A stretch of 64,000 bases of DNA from Branchiostoma floridae (GCF_000003815.2 NC_049991.1:9490561-9554560), one strand, 5' to 3'. Positions 24,801 through 39,800 are shown, counted from the stretch's first letter. The notes: generated by a model from the letters alone, not told the origin. Numbers and translations are program-made.

Positions 24801-27800
24801 TTTTTGGTGGCTTGTCGCCGCCCGGCAGTTTTCCAGAAACTGTCTCTGTTGACTGGAGTGTCTTCTCCTCAATATTTGCATCCGTTGTATTTTCTTCTGT
24901 ATCCACCTCTTCCAATTGGCGTTCTGGTTCATCTTCTACATCGTCTTCGGCAAGAACTGTCACTTTTACAATCTCGGATGGCGTCTTGGGAACAACTGCT
25001 TCCCCCATCATAACTTTTTCGGTCAATGGTTTTGGTTGTTTTGTGTCAGTTATGCTAAGAGGATCTTCAGAGATATTCATATCAATCGTTCCGTCTTCTC
25101 TTGTTGACTTTTCTACAACTACCAATTTCTCGTCAATTGGAGTCACCCTTGGTTTTTCATCATAGTCTCCTATGACTTGACGCTTTAGACGACTGGTTTC
25201 CTTTTTCTCCTCTTCTTCCTCCTTTACCTGCTTTGCCATATCAGTATTTGACATTGTTTCAGGAGGAGTCTTTGGGACAGTAGCATCTCTGCCTTTCTCG
25301 ACAATGACATCTTTCTCTGTTGGGGATTCTGATGGTATCGAGAGGACAACGTCTTCAGCAATGCTATCTTTTTTGTTGGTAGGTGAGATTGAACCAACTT
25401 CCTTCTTTTTTACTCGAACATCCTTCTCTGTTGACGAATCTGATGGTTTCTCGTCTTTTGATGGTTTTCCATTCACTGTCTCTGGGCGTCTTGTCTCAAT
25501 GAATGTTTCCGATACTTGTTCTAGAGTTACCTCCTTATTCGGATAGTATTCAGAAGATTTTTCTACAACATCTTCCTCCACAGGGAAGGCACCTCTTAAA
25601 GTCTCATAGAGAGCTTTGGGAACAACTATCTCCACAGCGTCAGCCTTTTCTATGGGGGGTTTTGCTAGTATCTCAGCAGCCCTTGTTTTGGTAGTATCAA
25701 TCTCCGTAGTTTCTACGGGCTTCTCCTGATCTTGTGGTTTCTTTTGTTCACATTCCACTGCCTTTGGATTACGCAAAGACGTTTGTTCTGCAGTCTTGTT
25801 AGGGGCCCGAGGTGTCTCAAATGGTGCCTTGGGGGCGCCAGTCTGCTTATATTTTTTCTTTGTGTTCGGGAGCATCATCCGTACTACCCTCGGCTTCGGC
25901 TTTTCATGCACGATCTTCTTTTCTGATACGACCTCTGCTGCTTCAGTTGGAAGTTCAGTTGGATGCTCCGTTAGAGCCTCTTCTAAGTGAAATGCCGCCA
26001 GTGTGTCGTTATGAACTTTTCAAACACCACCCTACACCAGCATCATATACTAAAAAGCCTTGTTTTAACGGTAAAACAAAATAGACCAATGAAGACGGTT
26101 TTACATGAAAAAGACAGTATACGTTATTCCTTATCACCACTTGACCTACGGTAAAATTCGCCAACGCCACTGCAAAAAAGTAAACATGTCTCCAAAGGTC
26201 TAAATACTCATAGTAACAGGCCAATTGTACTGTCAATACTTTCGCAATTTAAACGTTAGTCGCTTTCAGGTTAGTCACATCACCCAGTTAGAAATATATG
26301 TCTGTGTAAACACTGAAGTATTAGACATCAGAACTGCTTTGCTGTACTCCATACCTGAAGGCTTAACCTCTGCTTTTGGTACGGTTGGAGGCGGTTTTTC
26401 TTCGCGTTTCTGTTCCACTGGAAGGATACGACAGCAATGCATTTGTCAGCTGGTGTATACCCTGAGCTCTTAAAGAACCGATTTCAACAATGCATTATTT
26501 GAACTCTTTCTGCACTCTATTTCGACTATTCATATTTGAACACACTTGGTACATCGATTGTGTCAGCGCTGTTCACTACGAAGCCGCAAAGTATAACACA
26601 CCAGAACTGAGCCACCAATGCAATAAACAAGGTGTACCTTCGGTAGGTTTTGGGACGGCCTTGTCAGGTGTCACCTCAGTCACCCTTTCCTCTGCTGTCA
26701 TACAAATTAGAGATACGGTGAAACTCTTGAAGCGAAATTAATGTTAAAGAAATTGCTGTACTGTGCGGACTCAGCAGTAACCGATATAAAACATTAAAGT
26801 AAGATATAACCTTTACACCTGCAACGGTGACACCTTTCAGGTTAAGTAAATACTATAATGTAGACAGCAGTCAGTACGACTATCAATGCGTTTGTTCTTC
26901 ATACCTGTAGGCTTAACTTCTACTTTGGAGGCTGGTGGTGGCAACTTCTCTTCGGGTTTCTTTTCCACTGAAAGTAGCAGTGATTCTTTTCCAGATAAAC
27001 CTGACTTTCTGACATATGTTCGCTTAAAGTACATACAAATATTAGTATGTAGATATTATTTTGGGTGGCAAGCATAACGCATATCAATTGTGCGGTACAA
27101 TGTGGTAAGTGTGCCTGGCTGTGTATGTACAACAATGCACAAGCAGACAGAAACGACGCATCTCAACACATAAGTTACCTGTAGGAGTAATCGCTTCAGG
27201 TGTTGGAGGAGCTTCCTTCTTTTCCTTTTCTTCCGGTGCCTCTGCCTTTGCTATTATGAGATTTTGTGTTAGTAAGGTCGAGACAAACAGACGTCTGGGC
27301 ATTGTTATACTGTAAGAGTACGTAGTGAGACACAGAGAAGTAGTAGAAGCTAAAGTAAGACAGAGACAGCGAAATACACAAGACAGAGACAGCGAAATAC
27401 ACAAATGACATAAAAGACAACAAACATGAAACAAGCTGTCAGTAATGAAAACGTACAACATTGCGCCCGTTTTAACCTAACAGCTCGAGTTAACCAGCAT
27501 GATAAAGAGTATTTCAAGCCAAAGGCTAACGCACTATCACCAGAAGCTAGCTAAAGCCGCGCGTTATTGACAATCCACACGCATACATAGGTTTATGTAA
27601 GCGTTTTCAAAATGGCGGCTGTTGATGACAGAGTCCAGTACCTGGTACAGTAGCTGGTTCCGTTGGTTTCAATTGCGCAGGCGCAGCTGGAGGTACCACT
27701 TTCTCATCAGCTTGACAGAAAAGACGAAATTTTGTACAACAAAGAGCAAAGTTTCTTAACATACACCCACACCAAAAACGTTCCAACCTCCTCCGTCGCA

Positions 27801-30800
27801 TACAACCAATGCAACAAATTTGTCAACTTTGTCAGACATACATTCATACATACATACATACAAACATTATTGAAAAGCACGTTTGAGATAGGTAACTGAC
27901 AAGCACCTCTCTAGGAGAAGATCACTTATTCGCACGATATACCACACATTCCTTGCCATCCTTTCAAATCAGCGAGTTACGCAGTCTTTAGGATTTGAAT
28001 TCCGTATATTGCTTCTGGCCCAAATAGCGCGATGCACGCATCTTTAACTTTAAGATAGCATGCAAGAGGAAAATGAGACGCAGAAAAAACACAAACAATA
28101 CATTTTTCAAAGTTGTTGGGTGCTTTTATTTCTTGAACGTCATTCCAGACCAGACATGACAATAGTGGAGCTTTCTAACAACGGAAGAGGTTGCCCCCCA
28201 ATTGGTGGTATCCACACCCACCCCCACCCACACTTTTTCCGTGTTCATACCTGTAACAGGCTTTGCTTCCTCTTTTGCGACCTTGACCTCCTCCTTTTTC
28301 TGAACCTTTGTTTCCACTTTGTCTGCCGGGACTGCGTTGAAACACAACGTACACAAACGCAATAGATCAGTATATCCATACGGCTTTGGAACGTTCCTCC
28401 CTTTGTTACCGTATTCGATACATTGCCACCCCTAGCCCTAGTTTTATTTCATCGACCAAGAGCTTATTGATTTGTCTTTCTACAATGCTATTCCCCCCTC
28501 ATCCGTGTAACTGAGCGACGTTAAATTTCTTTTGTACGTACGTCCTTGCGCGTTATCCTCATGTTGTTGAGTTAACCGCGGTATAGAAAAGCAGCGCATA
28601 GTTTGATACTCCGTAAGATAGGAGGGATTGCAATATCATGCAGAAAAGACAGAAAAGACATCAACGCACTTGACTTGGCAGTCTGTACGTGAATGTGACC
28701 TTCATACAAAACATTACGTCTCAAAACCAGCCACCGTTGTACAAGATCGAAATGTGTAAGTCCATGCGTAATCCCAGCAAAACATAATCGATTCTACGTT
28801 CATCAATCTTCCAACCTCGTCTAACTCAATATTCTATTTCACAAAACCTACGACCAACGTTTCCTATCAGCCAAACGTAACCCCTTCGAAAATCAAGATT
28901 CAATGAGCCATCAACGCAGTGAAAAGTCTCATTTTCTTAATCTTCAAAGATGATATATTCACACCTTCTTTCTTTCCAAACAAATCTACTACTGAATACA
29001 TCAGTCGAACCGACACATTCTACAGGGCAAATGCTCATGACCTTACCATTATCCAAGTGTACTCTCCTTCAACTGTGAACACTCTTGATGTTGTTCACCT
29101 GCGTCACCACATAAAACATCACATAGAATCTATATGAGACGTTGAGGCGTCGTGCAGTCCATCGTGCAACATTTGCAATCCCTCCTAATACCATGCATCT
29201 TACATTTTTGTCTTCATGGAAAAGGTTGGTTGAGGCCGTGGCTTTTCCTGGCGTAAGGCTACAAACGACATGGGTTTCTTGCCCTATCTAGGAAAAATTG
29301 CCAAATCAGCGATACGATAAGGGAGCAGCTCGGCTAAGCAGCGATGTCGTGCATTGGAAACTACCAAAGCAAACGTGCGCGGTTTGAGTCCAAAGGGATG
29401 GGATGGGGCTCCTGAAAATGCATCAAAAGGTGAAGTTTTCGTCTACGAATATCCAGGGGTAAGCCACATCAACGTCCCTACCGGTGGTTACTTTCAGAGT
29501 TTTTGAAGGAAGACTTTCTTCTTTATCTTGTATGGCGACCACGGTGAACTCGTATTCTTGATGAGGTTCGAGGTCTATAATCTTGCGTTCCCAAGTTGCG
29601 GGTCCGCCGATAGGTTGCATGACTCTGCCGCACTTCGGCACCACTTCGACCCGGTAATCTTGGGCGCCAGTGACGGGAGACCACGACAACGTAACCGACG
29701 TCGTTTTCACCGCTGAGGCTTTCACCCCCAACGGTGCAGGTAATGCTGCGAAAGGTGTGAATTTCAAGAACTGAAAATACGGGAAACAATAATCGCGTGT
29801 ATCGCACAAAGCTCTTTGTTGGCGGTTTGAAGCAGATTCTGTTCAACAGCAGACCCTTTAGAAACAGGCACTGCATTGAATACATTTGCTCGCAATAACA
29901 ATGGGCCCGGGGGGCAAGCCAGGTTGTCGGCCTAAATGTACTGAAAGGGTCGTTCAATGGTTAAATTTCATACTTTCAATTGCCACTGACGTATGATTGC
30001 AATTTTTGACGAAAAGCAATCGAAGGTGTACAAGTTTGCTCAGAAAAAGACAGCAGGTAGTAAAATCGCGCCACACTACATACAGCCAAACAAGCACACT
30101 CACTCATCTCAGGTATCTGCATAATCTATAATCTAAAGAGAACATTGTTGATGCATTCATCAGCTTACCTCTTGTGGTAATCTTGACCGGTTCGCTGGCC
30201 TCTCCAGAGCCTTTCTCCGTCATGCCAATCACCGATACCGTGTACTCCGCTCCAGCTGTCAGTCCTACTAAGGTCCTCTCCGCCTCCCCTGGTCCCCCAG
30301 TGGGCAGCTTCACGGATCCTTCCGCCGGCTCCACGAGCACGCGGTAGTCGGTCGCACCAGGTACGGGACTCCATGTGATGGTCGCCTGGTTGTCAGTTAC
30401 AGATGGTGACTTCACACCCGTTGGCCTTGGGCAAGCTAGGACAACAAGTGTACATCGGTCGTCATTGTCCACCCAAAATGCCAAGAACATATACATCATG
30501 TACGTATGCATATGATTAAAGCACCAGATCAACAGATCACTCAAACATATGGTGCATATTCATATATATTGATATAGATACCCGATGTTTCATCCCTATT
30601 ACCTGATGTCAAGGGTATCCAGTGAAAAGATTCGTAGTTGAAAGATGTTTCATCTTCAGGGCAGGTCATGTCATCAGTTCAGGAGCCGGTATAAGCCTAT
30701 GACATGTGCGACTAGTGGCAGACTCTATGGTCTTAATTCAACGACACAATGATAGTCTCTGGCTAGTGACATGTTGACAAAGTGATGGTCGGATTGTAGA

Positions 30801-33800
30801 GTCATCTAGTCTTGTTAGACTTTCAACGAAATGACCACAACGTTCAACTCTTAAATTACAATTAGATTAGTAAAATTGTACTACAGTGAAGGCCTTGCCA
30901 AGGGCCATTAGTTTTGATTAACAAAACAAGTATTCAATGATGTATTGCAAAGAATGTACAAAGCAATTTAGCTCGGCCAAAATTTGAACTAGGAACGGGT
31001 TACATACAATTGAATGCAACTAGTAAATGTAGGTTTACAAAATAGCACCATTCACATTATCCTATGATCCTTAAACCCTCCTCGATTGACGCACATAGTC
31101 GAGGCTTTAAAAAAATCAGACGCCTGTTAATTTGACAGAATGCTTTCTGACCAGTGATCCATAAGCTACTCATTGAACTGTGACAAAATTTAAAGAGAAA
31201 GAGGAGAAAAGGTGCGAAATGAGAAGGTGGGTGTACTACAGTATGTGGCAATGGCGTGTACAGATGATGTGTGTGGAAGTGGTGCTAGGGCTCATTGTCG
31301 GTCTCGTATACTGTTATTGTGAACGAGTCTGTTGCACAGGAGACTTCAGCCGAGACTTCAGCCATTTGCGAGTCATCGAGCCCAGAAACAGTGTCTGCAG
31401 GAAGAGAGGCAAAAAGATCACTTGAAATAAGTATGACAGTAAAGAGAAGCTAGATGTAAATAGTTTGTTTTTTTTACGTTAGAGGATATACCAAACATTA
31501 GACAGCTGTACCCATGTTCTTTGTCGTGCTGGTGTCTTTTACTATGGTTTGTCAAGGGCTTGTGATTAAAGGAGCTTGCAAGGTTAGAGAAGAACGCATG
31601 ACACAGAGTAGTAGATCCATCGCTACAGAAGATACATCAGGATAAGGAGGCACTGATGATTACTGTGAAATGGGTATAAGGCTAAAAGCGTTATTAAGTA
31701 CCAAGCGCCTCGGGGTAGACGGTGACAGTACATCGTCCGGTCTCCGCTGCCCATTGCGCCAAGCAGGTGGTGGTGCTACTGGCAGGCGCTACTGCCTGGA
31801 CCCCACATACACGCGTTCTTAGGATTTGCAGCTCTATATCTATAAAACGTGATATAGCAAGATTAGGAGCTCGAGCTGTTCTTCATATGTTAATTTGGAA
31901 AATTGTGGAAAAAAAGCGCGACAAAGCGACAGGGTGAGAACCACCTTCAGAAAAAGGGGTACGTTTGACTGTCTGTAATGACCACCATGTACCACAGGGT
32001 GATAGAATACAGGAGCACATATCTGTAAGTGAGTTGTGTGACGAGTTTTGTTGTTTTGTTTGCGATGTGTGCGTTGATGAGACAAACAAGTGGTTCTACA
32101 GATAAGAAGTTGGTTGAAATGAATGAAAGCCAAGACAGAAATAAAAGTAAAAGGTAACAAAAAAAATTAATAGTACTTAGCAAATGGATCATGGTCAGAG
32201 CATTTCATGTGCGTCTAAGACCTAATTGCATGTGAGGGCCTACGTCTACAGCCTGTGAGAGGAGAAATCTCGTCGACGCTGAAATGTAGTTGAGATTTAG
32301 GTTGAGCTTAAGTATGATAGCTTACCTTTCGTAGAGAACTTCACTGGCCGACATGGGTTGCTTACACCCTTATCGTTAGTGGCAGCAATCTTGACTTCGT
32401 AATCCGTGCCTGGCTTCAGGCCCTTGACCACTCTCTCGGCTGCAGAGGGTCCCTTTTCTGTTGGTGAGACCTCTGCGGGAGGGTCGGTGACTATTTCATA
32501 GTCCCTAGCACCAGGAACAGGTGCCCAGCTGATGGTAGCACTGTCAGCGGATGAGCTGACCGCCACATCACCGGGAGTTGGAAGTGCTGAAGTATATGAA
32601 GAACAGACTCTGGTCAGTATACCCACGAAATATGTACTTACTACTAAAATCTTTATGACGATCTATGTTAACTTGAAAGTTCATTTGTGTTGGTAGATCC
32701 ATTGCAACCTATGATCCACTGGTCACTGAGTCACGTGTTCTATCTTCATAACGTGACGCACGGCAGCAGTGGATTGTTCATTCATTGACAAAGGCTGGTG
32801 CCGTTCAGTCAAAAATTTGGGTGAGTCCAATTTTTGTGTTGGATTTTACAGTTCAACTAGTTCAAGAATGCCGTTCTATGCTGAAGTCTCAATGTTCACA
32901 CTCACCTTTTGTCGTGACTCTTAGTGGCTGTCCAACGCCACTTTCGCCCTTAGAACTGACAGCTGTTACGGAGAGGGAGTAGTCCGTCGCTGCCTGCAGA
33001 CCCGTGACGACTCTCTCGGCACCTGCAGGGCCGTCCTTACCCGGGGACACCTTAGCACCATTAGGCACTCCGGAAATGACGTAATCTGTTGCACCTGGCA
33101 CGGAGGTCCAGGCCAGGGTCACACTGTTGTCATCGACGGTCGACGGCTTAAGGCCGGATGGAGTAGCAAGGGCTGTAAAAAAATATATAGTACCACAGTC
33201 AATTAATTGATAACGTTTTTTTTAATAGCCAGATCCAAATGGTGAGACCATACAATTTTCATAGGTGAACTGTAACGTGAAAGAGTCTTACTGTTAGTTT
33301 TGATGGAGATGGGTTCACAAGGTGCACTCTCCCCACTCGGTCCTTTTCCGACGACTGCAACTTTGTACTCCTGACCAGCCTGAAGGCCCCTGATCTCCCT
33401 TACCGGAGCCGCGGGCCCTTCTTTGGTCACAACAACTTCGCCTGCCGGTTCCACCTGCACCGAGTAGTCAGATGCTCCTGGAACGTTGGACCAGACGACT
33501 GTGGCGGTGCTGTCTCCTACGGTACCGGCCTTCACACCACCCGGAGTTGGCAATGCTACAAGTAGAAAATAACAAATATTCTACAACATGGACCTGATAA
33601 CATCATTGATCGAGGTAGCTGGATAGTGGCAGCCGGACATGATAGCTGTAGACTTATATAAAAGTTCGAAGGTCAATCTATTCCTTTCTTCTTCTTTTTT
33701 TCTTCTTTTTTATTTATTTGTTCAGCTGTTTACAAAAAGCCAGGGCTGCCCAAGTAGCCGTAGGCTATTGTCAAGGGCTAACCCTGTACATGTTCGCACA

Positions 33801-36800
33801 TGTTCGCACACGACAGGTTATACCGCCCCTTACGGGGTGACACACCCGTCCGGGTGAATGATGTAGATCACCATGTGGCTGATACGAGACAGAGGTTCGC
33901 CAGGCCTCCATCCGGGTGATTTGAAGTGAATCACCAACTTCCGACAGAAGGATTTGCACTAACGCACACCGCACCATCGCACGTGTGGGGGTTCTTTAAC
34001 GTGCATGGGTATGGCTCTCCCCATACACGGGACCTCCATTTAACGCCCTATCCGAGGGACGACTCATTTTTCACTTGAGTAAAGTGAGGAAAGTCGTGTA
34101 AAGTGCCTTTCCCAAGGGCACAAGACCGGCAACACGGCAGGCGGATTCGAACCGGGGACCTCTCGGTCACGGGCCGAATACACTACCACTGTGCTACGCG
34201 GCCCTTTCTTCTTTAATACGCCTTTACAAGAGTCAGCGGACTCTTTATTCAAAAGCACCTCACCGGAAGAGAAAACGCCTATACATACCTCTTGTAGTGA
34301 CTTTGACTGGTTCTGTCTGTGCACTGTTTCCGTCAGGACACAGAGCGACCACGGAGAAGGAGTACTCCGTACCGGGGCGGAGACCAGTGATGACCCGCTC
34401 GGAGTCAGCACGGCCGCCCTTCCGTGTTACCACCTGCACGTCCTCGGGACTGGACACAATCTTGTAGTCAGTAGCTCCAGGTACAGCCGACCAGGCCAGG
34501 GTCAGCTTGTTATCCTCCATCGAGGTGGGTTTGACGGAAGATGGGGAGGGCAAAGCTAGAACAACAACAATGTGGATTACATTAACACACACGTCAACAC
34601 TTGTTGGCATTAGAATGTCAAGCATACAATTGTAGATGTTGTTGATTTAGAACGTTAGCATGTACATCCAGTTACATCAGATTTCAAGAACGAATCCTGT
34701 GACCGGATCCTAACTTTTTATTGTTCACTACTGTTATAAACAAAAGTATCATATCACATCACTATATATCAGAATATCAATGGCCTATATTGTTATAGCA
34801 AAATATTGAATTATTGATGTCTATGTTGTGAATGGTAGATATCCTGGTACCGGTCCATATTGTTTACCAACATATTGCAGATATTTGTTGTCGTGTTTCG
34901 TGTGCGTTACTGTTTGAAATATGTGTGTAGATTCCGACCACAAGAAAGTAAAAATAAGTCCCATTTGATACTTGATTCTTTGTTTGGATCCTGCTTTGAG
35001 TTGCCCACGGTGTTTACATAGCCCAATTCCTCGGACTGGTGGACAAGATTGTCTCAGTAGTCTCTGGGCTATTTCTATCACAATTTGGCACGATGTGGTT
35101 CAATGGTACATAATACACTAGGTAATAAGTTATCCACATGAGAATTACCAGCAACTTACGGTTAGTCTTGATGACGATTGGTTCACATTCCGCACCGTCG
35201 CCCTTCTCGCCCTTTCCTGACACAACAACCTTGTACTCTGTGCCGGGTTTCAGTCCCTGGATCTGCCGTACGGGCGCTCCCGCTCCTTCTGCGGTCTCCA
35301 TAACCTGTCCTTCAGGCTCCACCTTCACGGCGTAGTCGGACGCCCCTGGTACTGCGGCCCAGGAAACGGTGGCGGAAGTGTCGGTGACCGCTCCTTGGCT
35401 GGGCTGCTCGGGTGACGGTAACGCTGTAGAAGACATAGAGACAACGTAGTAAGTTCATGTACTCAGGGCATCAACGAAATGGTCTGAGAAGGAGAGTGCT
35501 ATCTTTGACAGTGTGAAATAGTGATGTCAACCAGACTAAGAAAGATAGCCCTTGTCTCAACAGATACATGAGTTGACCTGAAGCAAACAGTACCCCGCAT
35601 GCGAAATGTACAAAGTAAATATAGCTAGCACCGTCCACAGAGGATGTCCTGACAACCAACTAAAGCTTGAATTGTAGTGACCAATGTATCTCAAAGAATC
35701 CACAAACCCTGCTTACACCAGAATTTGAGACGACAGGATGTCTTACCTTTTGTTTTGAAGACAAACTCATCCGAAGGAGCGCTGGTGCCATCTGGGTTCT
35801 TCGCGGTAACGCTAACGGTGTACTCCGTATTTGTCTTCAGGCCCTTCAGCACCCTCTCAGCACCGGACGGACCCTTGTCAGTCGGGACGACCTCCGCTGT
35901 AGGGGTGACTGTCAGTACGTAGTTTGTCGCAGCCTCAGCTGGCGCCCATTCCAGGAAAGCCGATGTGTCTCCTACTTTTCCAGCCGTCACTCTTGACGGC
36001 TTTGACAATGCTGAATTGTAAAATAGATAATATCAAAAGATGTAGGCATAGAACACGCCAATAATTCTCAAAGCAGTTATTTGTATACACAACACAATGT
36101 TAAAATATAAAACCCAAAACATGAGTTAATCTGACATTCGGAAACAATGTTTAAATTCTCCAAGACACTATGGTCAGTCTTCACACAGCTACTTCTTACA
36201 GTAGCCTGTTGTATAATTCTGCAAGCATTGGAGGTTCGGTAAAGTTCAAAATCGATTTATCTCTTTACAAAGACAAATTACACTGAAAAAAATCATGTGA
36301 AAACCAAACACTGCAGATGTACCAAGAAAGTCTTCACATTTAATCTTATGGTGAAAATGAAGAAACTTTAAAGGAAGAAGTGGTTAAATTGTATTTGGCA
36401 CAGCACACGTCACAGCAAATTTAATACGCTACTGCATGACAAATGACATGCTGTGGAAATGGGATGCAGAACCATGACACTCAGAGATGTACGACCCTAG
36501 TAGGCACCTAGAGTTTTGACTTTGAAAGGCTCGCAGTCCATGCTGGACTCGTCGTTGTTGACAGCTATGATGGTGAATGTGTATTCTGTGTTAGGCCATA
36601 GCTGAGTCAACAGCCGCTCGGGGGCTGCCTTCCCCTTGGCGTCGTCCACCAACTGCACCCGGGCCTTATCCGGCTCCGCGCTGATGATGTAGCTCGTGGC
36701 GCCTTCGATGGGCTTCCAGGCCAGGAGAAGGCTGGAGTCCGTCACGGAGGAGGCTCCTACACCCGTGGGAGGCAGCAGTGCTGCACGTAGGTCGGCCGTA

Positions 36801-39800
36801 GGTTAGAGAATCGGAAGAATGGCGATCCACATAGACGTATAGGAATGGTTTCGACAAGAACGTAACAAGAACAGGACACAACAATAGTAATTTAGGATGG
36901 CTGCAGAATGATAGGGTATTACATACAAAGCATGGAAGTGCAAGAAGGCGGTAAAGAAAATACAAAGAAAGCACGATACAAGTTAAGTAAGGGATGTGAT
37001 GGAAAACGAACATAGGAAGACAACAGGTTATTTTTAAAAGAAAAAGAATTAAAAGAGAAGCATATGGAATCATAAGCAATTTGTCAGTAATAGTAGTTAA
37101 GCGATTTATGAAAGTGGTCATGTGTTAAAGATGAGGCCTTAAAGAGACTGAAGAATGAAAACGACTACCAGGATAAAGCAAATTTATACATGACTGCCTA
37201 ATGCAGAGAACAGTCCTGGAGGAAAGGTGTATGAAATGAAAAGGCCTGATGACAAGATGATCCCAAGAGGCACATATTCACAAATCAACTGTGCGTCGTC
37301 ACTCCCGCCTGTCGTCGCTAATTTGTCTTTATCGTTCTTTAAGGCAGATTATGCTACTTGTAGACTCCTCACCTTTGGTTCTGACGATAAGTGGCTCCGA
37401 CACGGCACTTGTTCCGGCCTTCCCCACAGCTGTGATGGTGACGGTGTACTCCGTGCCTGACAGCAGACCCCTCAGCTCCCTCTCCGGGGCTGAAGCTTTT
37501 ATAGTTTGCTTAACCTCACATTTGGGCTCCACAGAGACCTGGTAGTCCGCAGCCCCCTGTATACCGGTCCATGTAATGATGGCGCTGTTGTCTGTAACCG
37601 ATTTGACTTTGCCCTCATTCGGTCGTGGAAGTGCTGCAAAGAAACATATCAGATATACACATCACAAGTTGTATTCACGTGTAAAGATACGCTGCTGTTT
37701 ATCCTTAATAGACATAACTACATATGCAAAGCGCTGTTGTAAAATATTGTGACTCAATTTTAATACAACTCTTACCTTTAGTGGTCACTTTAACGGGTTC
37801 TGACAAGGCGCTGCTTCCCTTCTGTGTTAGCGCCACGACCCTGATGCTGTACTCCGTCTTAGAGTTCAGCCCGGTAACGATCCTCTCCGGCGCACCTGGA
37901 CCTCCCTCCCCGACCTGGACACTGGCCTCCGGCTGAGTCTTGACGTGGTAGTCGGTAGCACCAGGCACTGCCGGCCAGGACACTCTTACTTCCTTGTCGG
38001 AGACGAAAGGCACATCGACACCGGCAGGGGCAGGAAGTGCTGGAAGATTCCGTTAAAACAACAACATTGGCATGAAAGATCTGTGTCAGATCACCATATC
38101 ATGGATTTGAACATAAGGATTGCTCTAAGACTTGTGCCTTCATCAGGATAAGTGACAATACGGGCACGTGACCCGATTCATCATAACACGTGATTTCTGA
38201 AGCGGGTCACAGGTGCCTACCTCGTTTCGTTCATCTAATAAGATAAAGGCCAAAGAGCTGAACGAAAATTCAATGGCACTAGCTATGTCTCCAGTTGAAA
38301 TTTATCTCAATTGATTAAAAAAATATCAGAAATCTCACCATTTGTACGAATCGCCAAATGTTCACTCTCAGCGCTCGTTCCTTGAGGAAACTTGGCGGCT
38401 ACCCTGACGATGTACTCTGTGGCGGGTTTCAGGTTCCTGAGTTCTCTCTTAGGAGCGCCCGACCCTCCTGCTGTCGGTACAACCTCACACTCGGGCTCCA
38501 CCTTAACGATGTACTCTTCAGCACCCTCTGTCGGCGCCCAGGAGACGATCACGCTCCTATCTGTTACGGTCGGTGTGCCAAGACGTGCCGGAACGGGTAG
38601 ACCTGTTGTATGGCAGCACGGAAAGAAATTAGAAATGTGCTATGACAAAGAAAGGTAACTGGTTACTGTCTAAATGGTCTAAAGGCGTTTTAATCATGAT
38701 TTCTCTACTTCATACTCCATCACTTTTTGTATCGGGTGAGACTCCAGAGGTCTATCGATTTTGTTTGTTGTTGATGTGAATCTACGACAAAGAACTGTAT
38801 GGTGCACCCGCATCCTATTCATTGTATTGTGCACCCGCATCTTATTCGTGAAGAAATTTTATTTGTAACTTTTGATGAAGAAAAGATTTACAATGAAGGC
38901 AAACACCGATCTTACCTGGAGTTTTCAGCTTGAAGGGTTCTGACTGCGTGCTGTCCCCAGCAGCGCCGATAGCCGTCACATAGGCAGTGTACTCAGTATC
39001 AGGACGCAGGCCCTTCAGTATCCTCTTGGGAGCAGCTGGTCCCTCCTTGTCTACTGCCACTTCAGGTCCGGAGGGTTCTACAACTACCCGGTAGTCAGTA
39101 GCTCCCTTCACGGCCGTCCAGGTGATCACGGCAGTGTCAGCAGTTGTTGAAGTAGGCTGGATCTTGAAGGGTGTCTCCAGAGCTGAAGGTGGAAAGACGT
39201 ATGAGATAACAGAAATAGCATTTATATGTGCAACACATAACAAGCGATCAGTAACACACATAAAGCTGCACCTGCAAGGGCAACGACAGTTGTAACATGT
39301 TGCAACATCTTGAAACACACAAACGTTAGCTATTCTCGTAACCCCACAGTTTCCTAGACCATGCCTTTGACAGAAGATAGTGGCAAAGCATTGTAATAGA
39401 GACTATACAAACCTTTTGTCGTAACTTTCACAGGTTCAGTCAGTCCGCTGCTGCCCTTCTGTGTGAGCGCCACGACCCTGATGCTGTACTCTGTGTTAGG
39501 TTTCAGTCCGGTAACGATCCTCTCCGGCGCACCTGGACCTCCCTCCCCGGCCTGGACACTGGCCTCCGGCTGAGTCTTGACGTGGTAGTCGGTAGCACCA
39601 GGCACTGCCGGCCAGGACACTCTTACTTCCTTATCGGAGACGAAAGGCACCTCGACCTTAGAAGGAGCAGGAAGTGCTGAAACGGTAGGATGAGACAATG
39701 CGATGAACAATAGTGGAAACACTTAGTGTCCTCAATTGCAAGCTGAGATTTTATTTCAAAATATTAAGTCATGCGTTGATTGGAAGTAGACATTGTATTT

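Noticed and set aside
29523-29957. Alternative minus-strand frames overlapping FN3 exons
   Set aside because: They read the FN3 exon in the wrong frame; codon preference and domain homology favour the FN3 frame.
34140-34203. A tRNA gene (A and B boxes present)
   Set aside because: The boxes head a longer SINE with core and tail, and the cloverleaf arms do not pair well enough for a functional tRNA.
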